From: CAYHOI01 sp964358175
GTDB lineage: Bacteria; Margulisbacteria; Riflemargulisbacteria; GWF2-35-9
DNA length: 5,895 nt
Assembly: GCA_964358175.1 (NCBI GenBank)
Contig: CAYHOI010000107.1
Location: forward strand, 1-5,895
Reading direction: 5' to 3'
Shown here: positions 1-5,866 of the stretch, piece after piece
Layout of the letters: each line of letters begins with the position of its first letter
Numbering within the stretch: position 1 is the stretch's first letter
Notes under the pieces: model-generated
Database searches by the model: none
Seen by the model: only the letters and a program-made list of their open reading frames with translations
Told to the model about the DNA's origin: nothing
Program-made: the position numbers and the translations under genes

Positions 1-2
1 TT

Positions 3-233
3 TTGAATAATGACTGGGTTGCATGCGTTGGCTGGGGTGCGGCAGCATTGAAGAAGCGCGGCCTTTAAATGATGTTCAGAAAGAATACCTGAAGCTGCTT
101 CGCTTGTCCGAAGATCTCTTTTTGAGGGCGAAGTGTGCCTGATTGCGCCCCATTCATCCCCGAAGTCACCGGAAATACCCAGATAAACTTTGTTGAGCAG
201 TTAGCTCAAGCTTTATTGAGGGGAACCCAATAG
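3..233 (+). pseudogene. Possible degenerate, frameshifted 3' remnant of a gene entering from the left
   Basis: Three short stretches read like protein but lie in different frames. Bases 3-68 give LNNDWVACVGWGAAALKKRGL and stop at TAA. Bases 44-142 give a piece that includes NDVQKEYLKLLRLSEDLF and ends at TGA. Bases 126-233 give a piece that includes PFIPEVTGNTQINFVEQ and ends at TAG. The frame used shifts through the region, as expected for a decaying gene or a frameshifted 3' end. From memory only, the DWVACVGWGAAALK piece recalls the W-x-x-x-x-GWG-x-AA segment of DUF4338/DruA-type proteins found with transposable elements and Druantia, but the downstream motif of that family is absent here. 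The product is not identified. An alternative is that only the first stretch is a real C-terminus and the rest is chance. Confidence 0.3.
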
Positions 234-443
234 ATTCGGAAGACTACGGACTCTTTTTTTATGCATCTTGAGAAATATTCAACTTTTTAGTTCTCGTGTG
301 CGAAATGTGAGTTAAATCAGTCACGATTTCAATCAACAGCTGCAAGAGGGTTGTATGATTTTCCCTCACCTGCTGAAAGTGTCGCCCTGTAGCCACACCC
401 GTGACGTCCATTGTTGGCATCAATTCCTTCTGGTCACTGAATT
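234..443. other. Non-coding stretch with no recognisable gene
   Basis: No convincing coding sequence or RNA gene is seen here. It begins just after the possible gene remnant and holds a run of seven T (254-260) without a solid stem in front of it. The only small reading frame with a plausible ribosome site (GAGGG at 346-350, ATG at 355) encodes 30 residues of unremarkable composition and runs into the FNR-like box, so it is not called as a gene. Confidence 0.4.
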
Positions 444-457
444 TTGATCGCTATCAA
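444..457. promoter_or_regulatory. FNR/CRP-family binding site (perfect TTGAT-N4-ATCAA)
   Basis: The sequence TTGATCGCTATCAA is an exact match to the palindromic consensus TTGAT-N4-ATCAA bound by FNR/ANR-type oxygen-responsive regulators. All ten specified bases match, which is unlikely by chance in a window of this size. The centre is at about 450.5. A start site near 492 would put it at the class II activation position (-41.5), but the -10 candidate there (TAACAA at 482-487) is poor. Relative to the better promoter at 493-521 (start near 528) the centre lies near -77, where it could act as a class I site. The first gene downstream is the PilZ gene about 400 bases away. That an FNR-like protein exists in this host is inferred. 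Confidence 0.5.
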
Positions 458-492
458 TGGGGGTAAAATCCGTTGAAACTCTAACAATCTAT

Positions 493-521
493 TTGAGATA
501 AGTTTGTAGGTATTGTATACT
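493..521 (+). promoter_or_regulatory. Sigma-70-type promoter reading right
   Basis: TTGAGA (493-498) and TATACT (516-521) are separated by exactly 17 bases. Each hexamer matches the housekeeping consensus (TTGACA, TATAAT) at five of six positions. The predicted start is near 528, which gives either a leader of about 330 bases for the PilZ gene at 855 or an independent non-coding transcript through the palindromic region. The -10 box lies inside the left arm of the inverted repeat at 515-647. The mirror-image -10 on the minus strand in the right arm has no matching -35. Confidence 0.45.
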
Positions 522-647
522 CTACTAAAATTGGTTTTGACGCTTCGCTAGATCTTACGATGGCGATTTTGCAACTCCTCGCTTGCTTACGCACCGTAAG
601 CGTCGCTCGTCGTCGCTTCACCGCAAACCAATTCGTGACGAGTATAC
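515..647. repeat. 133-bp inverted-repeat element (MITE-like or large hairpin)
   Basis: The arms at 515-537 and 625-647 are inverted copies that match at 18 of 23 positions. The outer GTATACTC/GAGTATAC and the inner AATTGGTTT/AAACCAATT blocks match perfectly, and the differences are confined to the six bases between them. Inside is a perfect 7-bp hairpin, GCTTACG (585-591), loop CAC, CGTAAGC (595-601). The interior is rich in CGCT/CGTCG words and holds no reading frame with coding character. Pairs of this kind are typical of miniature inverted-repeat elements or repeated intergenic hairpins. Copy number elsewhere in the genome is unknown. No clear target-site duplication is seen. Confidence 0.4.
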
Positions 648-663
648 CAAGACCAAAGGTTTA

Positions 664-796
664 CGGAGGTCACTGAGTACTTCGACGGGCTCAGCGTAAT
701 ACTTGCCGAAGTGCCGGAAACGAATTTCTGCTCACTTGTGGTGAGCTGGTCGAACCATGCTGAATAGAATACAATACTACGCGCAGTCACCTTCCG
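664..796. repeat. REP-like nested palindromic element
   Basis: TTCGACGGGCTCA at 681-693 is matched in inverted orientation by TGAGCTGGTCGAA at 742-754 (11 of 13 bases). This word resembles the TTCGAC-RG-GCTCAG core of palindromic intergenic repeats common in many bacterial genomes. Outer arms CGGAGGTCACTG (664-675) and CAGTCACCTTCCG (784-796) are also inverted relatives, with one gap and one mismatch. Local hairpins include GCTCAC-TTGTG-GTGAGC (730-746), ACTTCG/CGAAGT (679-684 with 707-712) and TCACC-TTCC-GGTGA (787-800). No coding sequence is supported here. The element ends about 55 bases before the PilZ start and could shape the mRNA leader or be a REP/BIME-type unit. Confidence 0.4.
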
Positions 797-854
797 GTGA
801 AATAAGAGAGGTATTGTTCCAGAAGAAGGATGTTCGAAAAGGATTGTTTTTGAA

Positions 855-1199
855 ATGGGCTTATTCTTTATTAAAGATAATAAAAGACAAGTGAACCGAA
901 TAGTTCTCGATAAGAGTAAAGTTCAGAACTATAGCGTTCTAAATCTGAAAGATCTTTCAGAATGCGGAAAGTTAGTAGACATGAGTGCCAGAGGGCTTCG
1001 TCTTCAAGATGAGTCTTTGGCTGCCAAATATGCCATAGGAGATGTGCTGAATATCAAAATTATTCACCCTGAACCCTCTGCGCAAGATCATGTTATTCAC
1101 CTCAAAATTATATGCCTCTGGGCAAAATCAAATCCTGAACGAAAGGGTTGTTTTGACTATGGATTCAAGATCCTCAGCCGTACGATTGTAGACAATTAG
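855..1199 (+). CDS. Single-domain PilZ (cyclic-di-GMP-binding) protein
   Basis: This 114-residue protein has the two signature motifs of the PilZ domain: RxxxR at R11-R15 (RQVNR) and DxSxxG at D42-G47 (DMSARG), about 27 residues apart as usual. The rest reads as a small beta-barrel with alternating strands, including a late tryptophan (W89) and a closing FDYGFKIL strand (100-107). It has no signal peptide or membrane segment, so it is expected to be cytoplasmic. In this family the Arg and Asp/Ser residues grip cyclic-di-GMP, so ligand binding is likely retained; the partner it controls (motility, polysaccharide, other) is not shown. ATG 855 is the only usable start after the in-frame TGA at 798, with AAAAGGA (837-843) 11 bases upstream as a somewhat distant ribosome site. 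It is followed 113 bases later by an unrelated flavoprotein gene on the same strand. Confidence 0.75.
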   Translation: MGLFFIKDNKRQVNRIVLDKSKVQNYSVLNLKDLSECGKLVDMSARGLRLQDESLAAKYAIGDVLNIKIIHPEPSAQDHVIHLKIICLWAKSNPERKGCFDYGFKILSRTIVDN

Positions 1200-1312
1200 C
1201 CTCCCAAGGATCTTTTTAATAAATGCGCACTTCAACGAATAAGAATACTAACCAAAATGGTTTTTCGGATAGGAATGAAGAACGACGTTTACTGTGCGTA
1301 AATGAGTGACGA

Positions 1313-2584
1313 ATGACAACCCCGAAAACTATTTTCGCAAGAGTATATGATGTTGCGGTTATTGGCGCTGGGCCAGCTGGATTGATTGCGGCCGGGAAAG
1401 CGGCAAGTAGTGGCGCAACAGTAGTCCTCCTTGAAAAGAACGATCGTGCTGGGAAAAAACTATTACTCACGGGTAAAGAGAGATGTAATCTGACCAGCGG
1501 TGAAGAGAATATGCTGAAATTCGCAGAAGCCTTCGGGAAAAAAGGGAAATTTTTGCTTTCTGCTTTAGCTCATTTCGGAACATCGGACGCCATCCGGTTT
1601 TTTAATGATCTGGGTATCCCCACCAAAGTTGAGAAAGGAGCCAAAGTTTTCCCCGTAAGCGATAAGGCTCAAGATGTGTGTCGTTCGCTATTACATTATG
1701 TCGAAAAGCATAATGTGTCATCTATATTCTGCTCAACCGTTCGAGAGATTATTCAAACAGAATCGGGATTTAAGCTAATGACTCAGGAGGAAACATTTCT
1801 GTGTTCATCCGTGATCATTAGCACGGGAGGATTGTCTTATCCTTCACTGGGTAGCTCTGGCGATGGGTATACCTGGGCGCGCAATCTCGGGCACACCATT
1901 GTTCCGACTTCACCCTCGCTGGTGGGTATCCTCTTGAATGAAGATTGGTTGAATGAGGTGACGGGGATGGAGTTAACCCATGTTCGGATACGTTTAATTC
2001 AAAACTCGAAAAAGCAGGATGAGCGCTTGGGAGATGCTATTTTCACCCAAGAGGGGCTCAGCGGACCAATCATTATCGATATGAGCAGGCAGATTGGATT
2101 ATGTCTCCAAAAAGGTGTTGCTCACCTCGAGATCGACTTTGCTCCTTCTCTTAGCCATGAGCAACTGAATGCACGATTGTTACACGATATGGAACAGTTT
2201 CAACGTCGACAAGTCAAACAACTTTTAAAAGAGCTACTTCCAACACGAATAATATCCATTGTTGCAGATCTGGCAGAGCTTGATTCTTCAAAACGAAGTG
2301 ATGCCATTACGAAAGTGGAACGCAAAAGACTTCTTGATGTACTGAAAGCTTTTCCTCTTCGTATAAAGTGTTTGGCCGGATATGAGAAAGCAATTATCAC
2401 GTCAGGTGGTGTTTCTCTCAAAGAAATTGATCCACAAACCATGCAGTCGAAGATAGTTCCATATCTTTTTTTTGCTGGTGAAGTGATCGATTTGGATGGT
2501 CCGACCGGTGGTTATAATTTACAAGTGTGTTGGAGTACAGGCTTTTTGGCAGGACTGAGCGCGGCTAAGTCGACTCTGAAATAA
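1313..2584 (+). CDS. BaiN/RdsA-family (YhiN, HI0933-like) NAD(P)/FAD-dependent oxidoreductase
   Basis: This 423-residue cytosolic flavoprotein is full length for the HI0933/YhiN family. The N-terminal FAD-binding Rossmann fold starts at residue 12, with GAGPAG at 18-23 and the ribose-binding acidic residue E41. The family block GKKLLLTGKERCNLTS follows at 47-62, then STGGLSYPSLGSSGDG from 170, and the C-terminal AGEVIDLDGPTGGYNLQ block at 388-404 that closes the FAD site. E. coli YhiN (RdsA) has been linked to dihydrouridine formation in 23S rRNA, while clostridial BaiN was linked to bile-acid reduction; an rRNA role is the more likely inference here. ATG 1313 is preceded in frame by TGA (1307-1309), so no earlier start exists. 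There is no strong ribosome site, only GAG a few bases upstream. Its 3' end overlaps the convergent dehydrogenase gene by 20 bases. Confidence 0.9.
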   Translation: MTTPKTIFARVYDVAVIGAGPAGLIAAGKAASSGATVVLLEKNDRAGKKLLLTGKERCNLTSGEENMLKFAEAFGKKGKFLLSALAHFGTSDAIRFFNDLGIPTKVEKGAKVFPVSDKAQDVCRSLLHYVEKHNVSSIFCSTVREIIQTESGFKLMTQEETFLCSSVIISTGGLSYPSLGSSGDGYTWARNLGHTIVPTSPSLVGILLNEDWLNEVTGMELTHVRIRLIQNSKKQDERLGDAIFTQEGLSGPIIIDMSRQIGLCLQKGVAHLEIDFAPSLSHEQLNARLLHDMEQFQRRQVKQLLKELLPTRIISIVADLAELDSSKRSDAITKVERKRLLDVLKAFPLRIKCLAGYEKAIITSGGVSLKEIDPQTMQSKIVPYLFFAGEVIDLDGPTGGYNLQVCWSTGFLAGLSAAKSTLK

Positions 2585-4103
2585 TCTGCAGGGCGGCCTG
2601 AACGCCATCTGCCGCACTCGAAATAATTCCGCCACTATAGCCACTGCCTTCACCCACCATATAGAGATTTGTAAATCCAGCGCACCGTCGATGTTCATCA
2701 CGTACAGCCTGTATGGGGGCTGAGGTTTTGCTTTCAAGCCCCATGATCACACCTTCCTCAAACCCCCTCATTTTGCGACTAAAGTCGATGAGCCCTGCCC
2801 GAAGGCTCGAGCTGATCTCAGCAGGCAGCAGTTCCCAGAGGGGAGCCCGAACCAACCCAAAGCAGTAGCTCGACTTTGGTAAGGGCTCTTCGAGCGCACC
2901 ATTGATAAAATCCTGGATAGAACAAGCGGGAGCCTGGTAACTCTTTGAGAAAGAATAAAACTGGCGTTCCAAGTTCTCCACCCAATCCAAGGCCTCGAGG
3001 GGTTCGACTGTCCTACCCAATAAAGAATTTAGATTTACCGCCGCCACACATGCTGCATTCGCGTACAGACTGTTACGCTGATACAAACTCATGCCATTGA
3101 CGCAATTCATTTCAGGGTAGGCCATTGAAGGCACCACACCCCCCCCGGGACACATGCAAAACGTGTACACGGGCAACAAATCTTGCGGGTTGGCGGTTAG
3201 CCGATATTCTGCGGAATTTACACCAGGCAATGCCTCGCATCCCCACTGTAACTGGTTGATGAGAGACTGAGGATGTTCGATGCGCGAGCCAATGGCAAAG
3301 TTCTTCGTGCGAAACTCGATCCCCGTTTGAATAAGCATCCTGTACGTTTCATAGGCTGAGTGTCCCGTTGCGACAACATAATAGTCTGCCTTTAAGGATT
3401 CCGTTTTCGTCTGCGCTTCCAAGATACAACCCTTTTGGGACGTTAACCCCATGAGCTGAGCATCAAATTGAATTGTCCCACCCAACGAGAGATACATTTC
3501 TCGCAACTTTGGAACTATTTTACGCAAATGATCACTGCCCAAGTGTGGATGTGCCATCCAAGCAATGTCTTCAGGGGCACCTGCCGCTATATAACTCGAA
3601 AGAATGAAGCGTTTTTCTAAGGAGATTCGTTTGCTTCGGCTGGTGAGCTTGCCGTCTGAGAAAGTTCCCGCGCCACCCTCTCCGAAAGCATAATTTCCGT
3701 GAGGATCAAATTCAGCTGTGCGCTCAAAATGTAATAGCGATTTCGCTCGTTTCTCAATGTCAAAACCGCGCTCAATCAGTGTGACCGAATAGCCTGCTTT
3801 TTGGAGAACAAATGCGCTGAAAAACCCAGCTGGACCACTTCCAACCACGACGATTTTTTTATTTCTTTTTTTCCAGGGAATCGTTAACTCTGGGATCGGA
3901 ATGGGATCAGGCCCTTTTAGGGCACTGGAAGAGACCAGAATATTTAAAACCCAGTGAATATCATGTTTTTTTCGTGCATCTAAACTTTGAGAATCGATTC
4001 GATAGGTAAAATCCGATGTATGACATTTTTTGCTAATGGCCTCGACCAAGTGCTTCTCGGAGAAATCGGTGGCAAGCCGAAGCGTAAGTGATAATGAACC
4101 CAT
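2565..4103 (-). CDS. COG2509-type FAD-dependent dehydrogenase
   Basis: This 512-residue protein matches the usual size and layout of the uncharacterised FAD-dependent dehydrogenases of COG2509. Residues 1-80 form the small N-terminal domain, ending in the characteristic SLDARKKHDIHWVLNI block (40-55). The Rossmann motif GSGPAG is at 88-93 with acidic E111. FGEGGAGTFSDGKL (140-153) and the later CMCPGGGVVPS and NGMS segments are hallmark motifs. The C-terminal VGEGSGYSGGIISSAADG (483-500) completes the FAD site. The substrate is unknown for the whole family, so none is assigned. The start is 8 bases after the stop of the 78-residue gene, with AAAGGG lying in that gene's last codons about 12 bases before ATG, so the two are probably co-transcribed and perhaps translationally coupled. 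The gene's tail overlaps the convergent YhiN-like gene. Confidence 0.9.
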   Translation of the reverse strand: MGSLSLTLRLATDFSEKHLVEAISKKCHTSDFTYRIDSQSLDARKKHDIHWVLNILVSSSALKGPDPIPIPELTIPWKKRNKKIVVVGSGPAGFFSAFVLQKAGYSVTLIERGFDIEKRAKSLLHFERTAEFDPHGNYAFGEGGAGTFSDGKLTSRSKRISLEKRFILSSYIAAGAPEDIAWMAHPHLGSDHLRKIVPKLREMYLSLGGTIQFDAQLMGLTSQKGCILEAQTKTESLKADYYVVATGHSAYETYRMLIQTGIEFRTKNFAIGSRIEHPQSLINQLQWGCEALPGVNSAEYRLTANPQDLLPVYTFCMCPGGGVVPSMAYPEMNCVNGMSLYQRNSLYANAACVAAVNLNSLLGRTVEPLEALDWVENLERQFYSFSKSYQAPACSIQDFINGALEEPLPKSSYCFGLVRAPLWELLPAEISSSLRAGLIDFSRKMRGFEEGVIMGLESKTSAPIQAVRDEHRRCAGFTNLYMVGEGSGYSGGIISSAADGVQAALQIISEST

Positions 4104-4111
4104 TGAAAAAA

Positions 4112-4348
4112 CTAGCCCTTTAGCTTATTTCGTTTCATCATCCGATGATAAGCGTTGCTCAGCTTGTTGTCTGCCAGTAGATTAATGAATTCTTTGATGC
4201 TGGCATTGTTCTGTAGGTTAACCACTTTTGATTTTGTAATTCCTTTTGAGAGTAACGTGTTCACGAATAGATTAAGTTCGTCCTTGTTGTTAAAGGCTTC
4301 TATGCTGAGCTCACTTTTCTCCCAGAAAGCAATGTAATAGACATTCAT
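4112..4348 (-). CDS. Small hypothetical protein, 78 residues
   Basis: I do not recognise this protein. It is soluble-looking, with no signal peptide or membrane segment. It opens with a beta-like stretch (VYYIAFWE), then reads as two or three helices (around NNKDELNLFVNTLL and SIKEFINLLADN) and ends in a basic tail (HRMMKRNKLKG). Amino-acid composition is rich in Asn, Lys and Leu. No good ribosome site precedes ATG at 4348. It is supported as a gene by its position between two co-oriented genes: 87 bases after the phosphoglycerate kinase-like gene and only 8 bases before the FAD-dehydrogenase start, whose ribosome site it contains. It could be a small partner or regulator of either neighbour, or an unrelated insertion into the operon. 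The overlapping plus-strand frame is weaker and not called. Confidence 0.55.
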   Translation of the reverse strand: MNVYYIAFWEKSELSIEAFNNKDELNLFVNTLLSKGITKSKVVNLQNNASIKEFINLLADNKLSNAYHRMMKRNKLKG

Positions 4349-4435
4349 AAGGTTAGTAAACTACAAAAGTGATGGATTGTCTTGCATTATTCATGCATGC
4401 GTGTCGCTAGTCACCTGCTTGATTTGGTTGTTAGC

Positions 4436-5749
4436 TTATTTTTCATTTGCCTTCCGTAAAGCTTCAACCATAGGCAACCCACTTTCACCTTCAGTTACAT
4501 ATGAAAGAGGAACCTTCCCGCCAGTAAAATAGACAATATTCGTAAATGTATTGTTGCCATAACGTTTAACACTTGCAGGTCCATCTCCACCCACCGTCGT
4601 TAGGCTCGCATCCGAATGTTCTTTTAGTCTATCCATGATGGCCTCAATAAGTTTTTTTGTATTTTCTTCAAATCCCTTACCCTCTGATGTAGAAGCCTCC
4701 AAGAAACCAGGAGTGCCATTGAGCAGCATTTTATCATTAGGACCAAGAGTAGAAAGGATCTCAGCTATAATCCATTCAGTAGAGTTCACTGTAATATCAG
4801 GGTAATAAATGTTCGGAAGATGTTTCCCTTTTACGTAAACACCATCGGGAGTATTCACGACTTCTGGAATTGCAAGATTGTAAGCGTTGCAATCAGGAGT
4901 GTCGCCTGATCGAAGAATATGAAATGATTTTTTTAATTCGCTTAGCATTTCTTTACCTGCATCAGTTTTAAGCAAAAAGGCAGCAATGGCACTACCCACA
5001 TAAATAACGCCACCTGGGACAAGCACATTTTTAAGATTTTTTAGGATATCCGTCTTATCAAGCTTTGAGCCTGCAAATTGAATGACCTTAATACTATTAC
5101 TATTCTTTTTAATGTCTTCCATACGTTGAATTTCATCAACAATGCTTGGTGCCCACGCCAAATGTTTAAATGCTCTAAGGAACTCGTCACGACGTTCGGG
5201 GCCTTCTGAAGCCAGATCTGCAAAGGCACCGCAAATGTAGATTTTAGCGTCGATCTTGCCCATTAACTCTCCAAAACTCGTTGCGAACCCATCTTTATCA
5301 TAATTAGGACAAACCCGAATATTGTTTACAAGATAAGCCTTCCCCTTTTCAAGGGAAGGACCATCCTCTATAGGGTGAATTCCGTCTTTGTCAATAACGC
5401 CAGAAAGATACATCAACTCAATCCCACGTTTTTTCAGTTTTTCTTTCAAGCAATCGATAATAACTGTTCCATCATCACTATCGAGGTCAATAAAATCAGA
5501 TGCGCCAATTCGTCCGATATGTCCCCAGACGAATGGCGTTCCTTCCTTTGTAATAATCTCGACGATATCGCGAACTGCATTGTCTAGCCTGGCCGGATCT
5601 GTCACTTTTCCATTTTTGACTTTTACATTAAGGGCCACGCGTAGAGCAGTAATTCCATCAGCAAAGGCATTGCTTGGCAGTTTATCCATTGTCGGTGTTC
5701 CAAATATGACCTGAGACTGATTTTGTAGCGCAAGTATTTTCTTTTTCAT
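4436..5749 (-). CDS. Divergent phosphoglycerate kinase-family protein (possible pseudoenzyme)
   Basis: The 437 residues follow the phosphoglycerate kinase fold from end to end, slightly longer than the usual 390-420. Recognisable blocks are RVALNV (37-42, for RVDFNV), TDPAR (50-54), GHIGR (76-80, for SHLGR), NNIRV (142-146, for ENVRF), AF (175-176, for DAFG), AGSKLDK (226-232, for GGAKVSDK), LGPN (335-338), NGTPGFLE (344-351, for NGPMGVFE), VGGDG (386-390, for GGGDT) and TGG (409-411). N41, R54, H77, R80 and R145 of the phosphoglycerate site remain. The family Asp of DFN is A39, the HRxH arginine segment is not conserved, and the Lys loop is shortened by one residue. True phosphoglycerate kinase activity is therefore doubtful; altered substrate or a non-catalytic role are alternatives. 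The start at 5749 is fixed by a perfect AAGGAGGT ribosome site 6 bases upstream. Confidence 0.8.
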   Translation of the reverse strand: MKKKILALQNQSQVIFGTPTMDKLPSNAFADGITALRVALNVKVKNGKVTDPARLDNAVRDIVEIITKEGTPFVWGHIGRIGASDFIDLDSDDGTVIIDCLKEKLKKRGIELMYLSGVIDKDGIHPIEDGPSLEKGKAYLVNNIRVCPNYDKDGFATSFGELMGKIDAKIYICGAFADLASEGPERRDEFLRAFKHLAWAPSIVDEIQRMEDIKKNSNSIKVIQFAGSKLDKTDILKNLKNVLVPGGVIYVGSAIAAFLLKTDAGKEMLSELKKSFHILRSGDTPDCNAYNLAIPEVVNTPDGVYVKGKHLPNIYYPDITVNSTEWIIAEILSTLGPNDKMLLNGTPGFLEASTSEGKGFEENTKKLIEAIMDRLKEHSDASLTTVGGDGPASVKRYGNNTFTNIVYFTGGKVPLSYVTEGESGLPMVEALRKANEK

Positions 5750-5755
5750 CTCGTA

Positions 5756-5763
5756 ACCTCCTT
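5756..5763 (-). promoter_or_regulatory. Perfect Shine-Dalgarno site for the phosphoglycerate kinase-like gene
   Basis: AAGGAGGT on the minus strand is fully complementary to the 16S rRNA tail and sits 6 bases before the ATG at 5749. It is by far the strongest ribosome site in the window and suggests that this gene is well translated; the other genes have weak or distant sites. Confidence 0.8.
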
Positions 5764-5776
5764 GGTTTTGGTCTAG

Positions 5777-5811
5777 CTGAAGTATTTTCTTGTCTCGATT
5801 TCGAGCTTCAG
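5777..5811 (-). promoter_or_regulatory. Leader hairpin with 11-base bulge upstream of the ribosome site
   Basis: In the mRNA sense, CTGAAG (5811-5806) followed directly by CTCG (5805-5802) can pair with CGAG (5797-5794) and, across an 11-base unpaired stretch (5793-5783), with CTTCAG (5782-5777). This gives two stacked stems, 4 bp capped by a four-base AAAT loop and 6 bp below, with an asymmetric bulge. It lies 13 bases before the ribosome site. It could be a regulatory leader structure, a protein site or an mRNA stabiliser. No known riboswitch class is recognised. Confidence 0.3.
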
Positions 5812-5831
5812 GAAAATCTCTTCGCAGACCG

Positions 5832-5866
5832 TTTATATTACAAGTAGTCGAGGACTATGCCCTCGA
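5832..5866 (-). promoter_or_regulatory. Tentative promoter region with small palindrome for the leftward genes
   Basis: An AT-rich segment, TAATATAAA on the minus strand (5840-5832), offers -10-like hexamers (TAATAT, TATAAA) about 85 bases before the start codon, preceded directly by TG. No convincing -35 is found at 17 bases. A 6-bp palindrome TCGAGG/CCTCGA with a 7-base loop (5848-5866) lies just upstream, where an activator or repressor could bind. Support is weak; the window ends 29 bases further on. Confidence 0.2.

Noticed and set aside
193..209. TTGAGC-AGTTA-GCTCAA hairpin
   Set aside because: The 6-bp stem is perfect, but no T run follows and it lies inside a coding-like stretch, so it is not called a terminator or operator.
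241..260. Run of seven T as a possible terminator
   Set aside because: The bases before it form only a broken stem of three to four pairs.
355..447. Plus-strand frame of 30 codons with GAGGG upstream
   Set aside because: The ribosome site is acceptable, but the peptide is short, has no recognisable feature and ends inside the FNR-like box; support is too weak to call a gene.
587..790. Minus-strand reading frame of 67 codons
   Set aside because: It runs through the palindromic repeats, has no family resemblance, and its codons are explained by the repeat sequence.
1250..1266. AACCA-AAA-TGGTT hairpin followed by T residues after the PilZ gene
   Set aside because: A 5-bp AT-leaning stem with a three-base loop is too weak to call a terminator.
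1257..1301. 14-codon frame upstream of the YhiN-like gene
   Set aside because: It has no ribosome site and no sign of coding or leader-peptide function.
1216..1470. Minus-strand frame over the start of the YhiN-like gene
   Set aside because: It is a shadow of the conserved Rossmann-fold coding sequence.
5375..5714. Two plus-strand frames (70 and 108 codons) inside the phosphoglycerate kinase-like gene
   Set aside because: They lie opposite a clear family member in the other strand and have no motif or ribosome site of their own.
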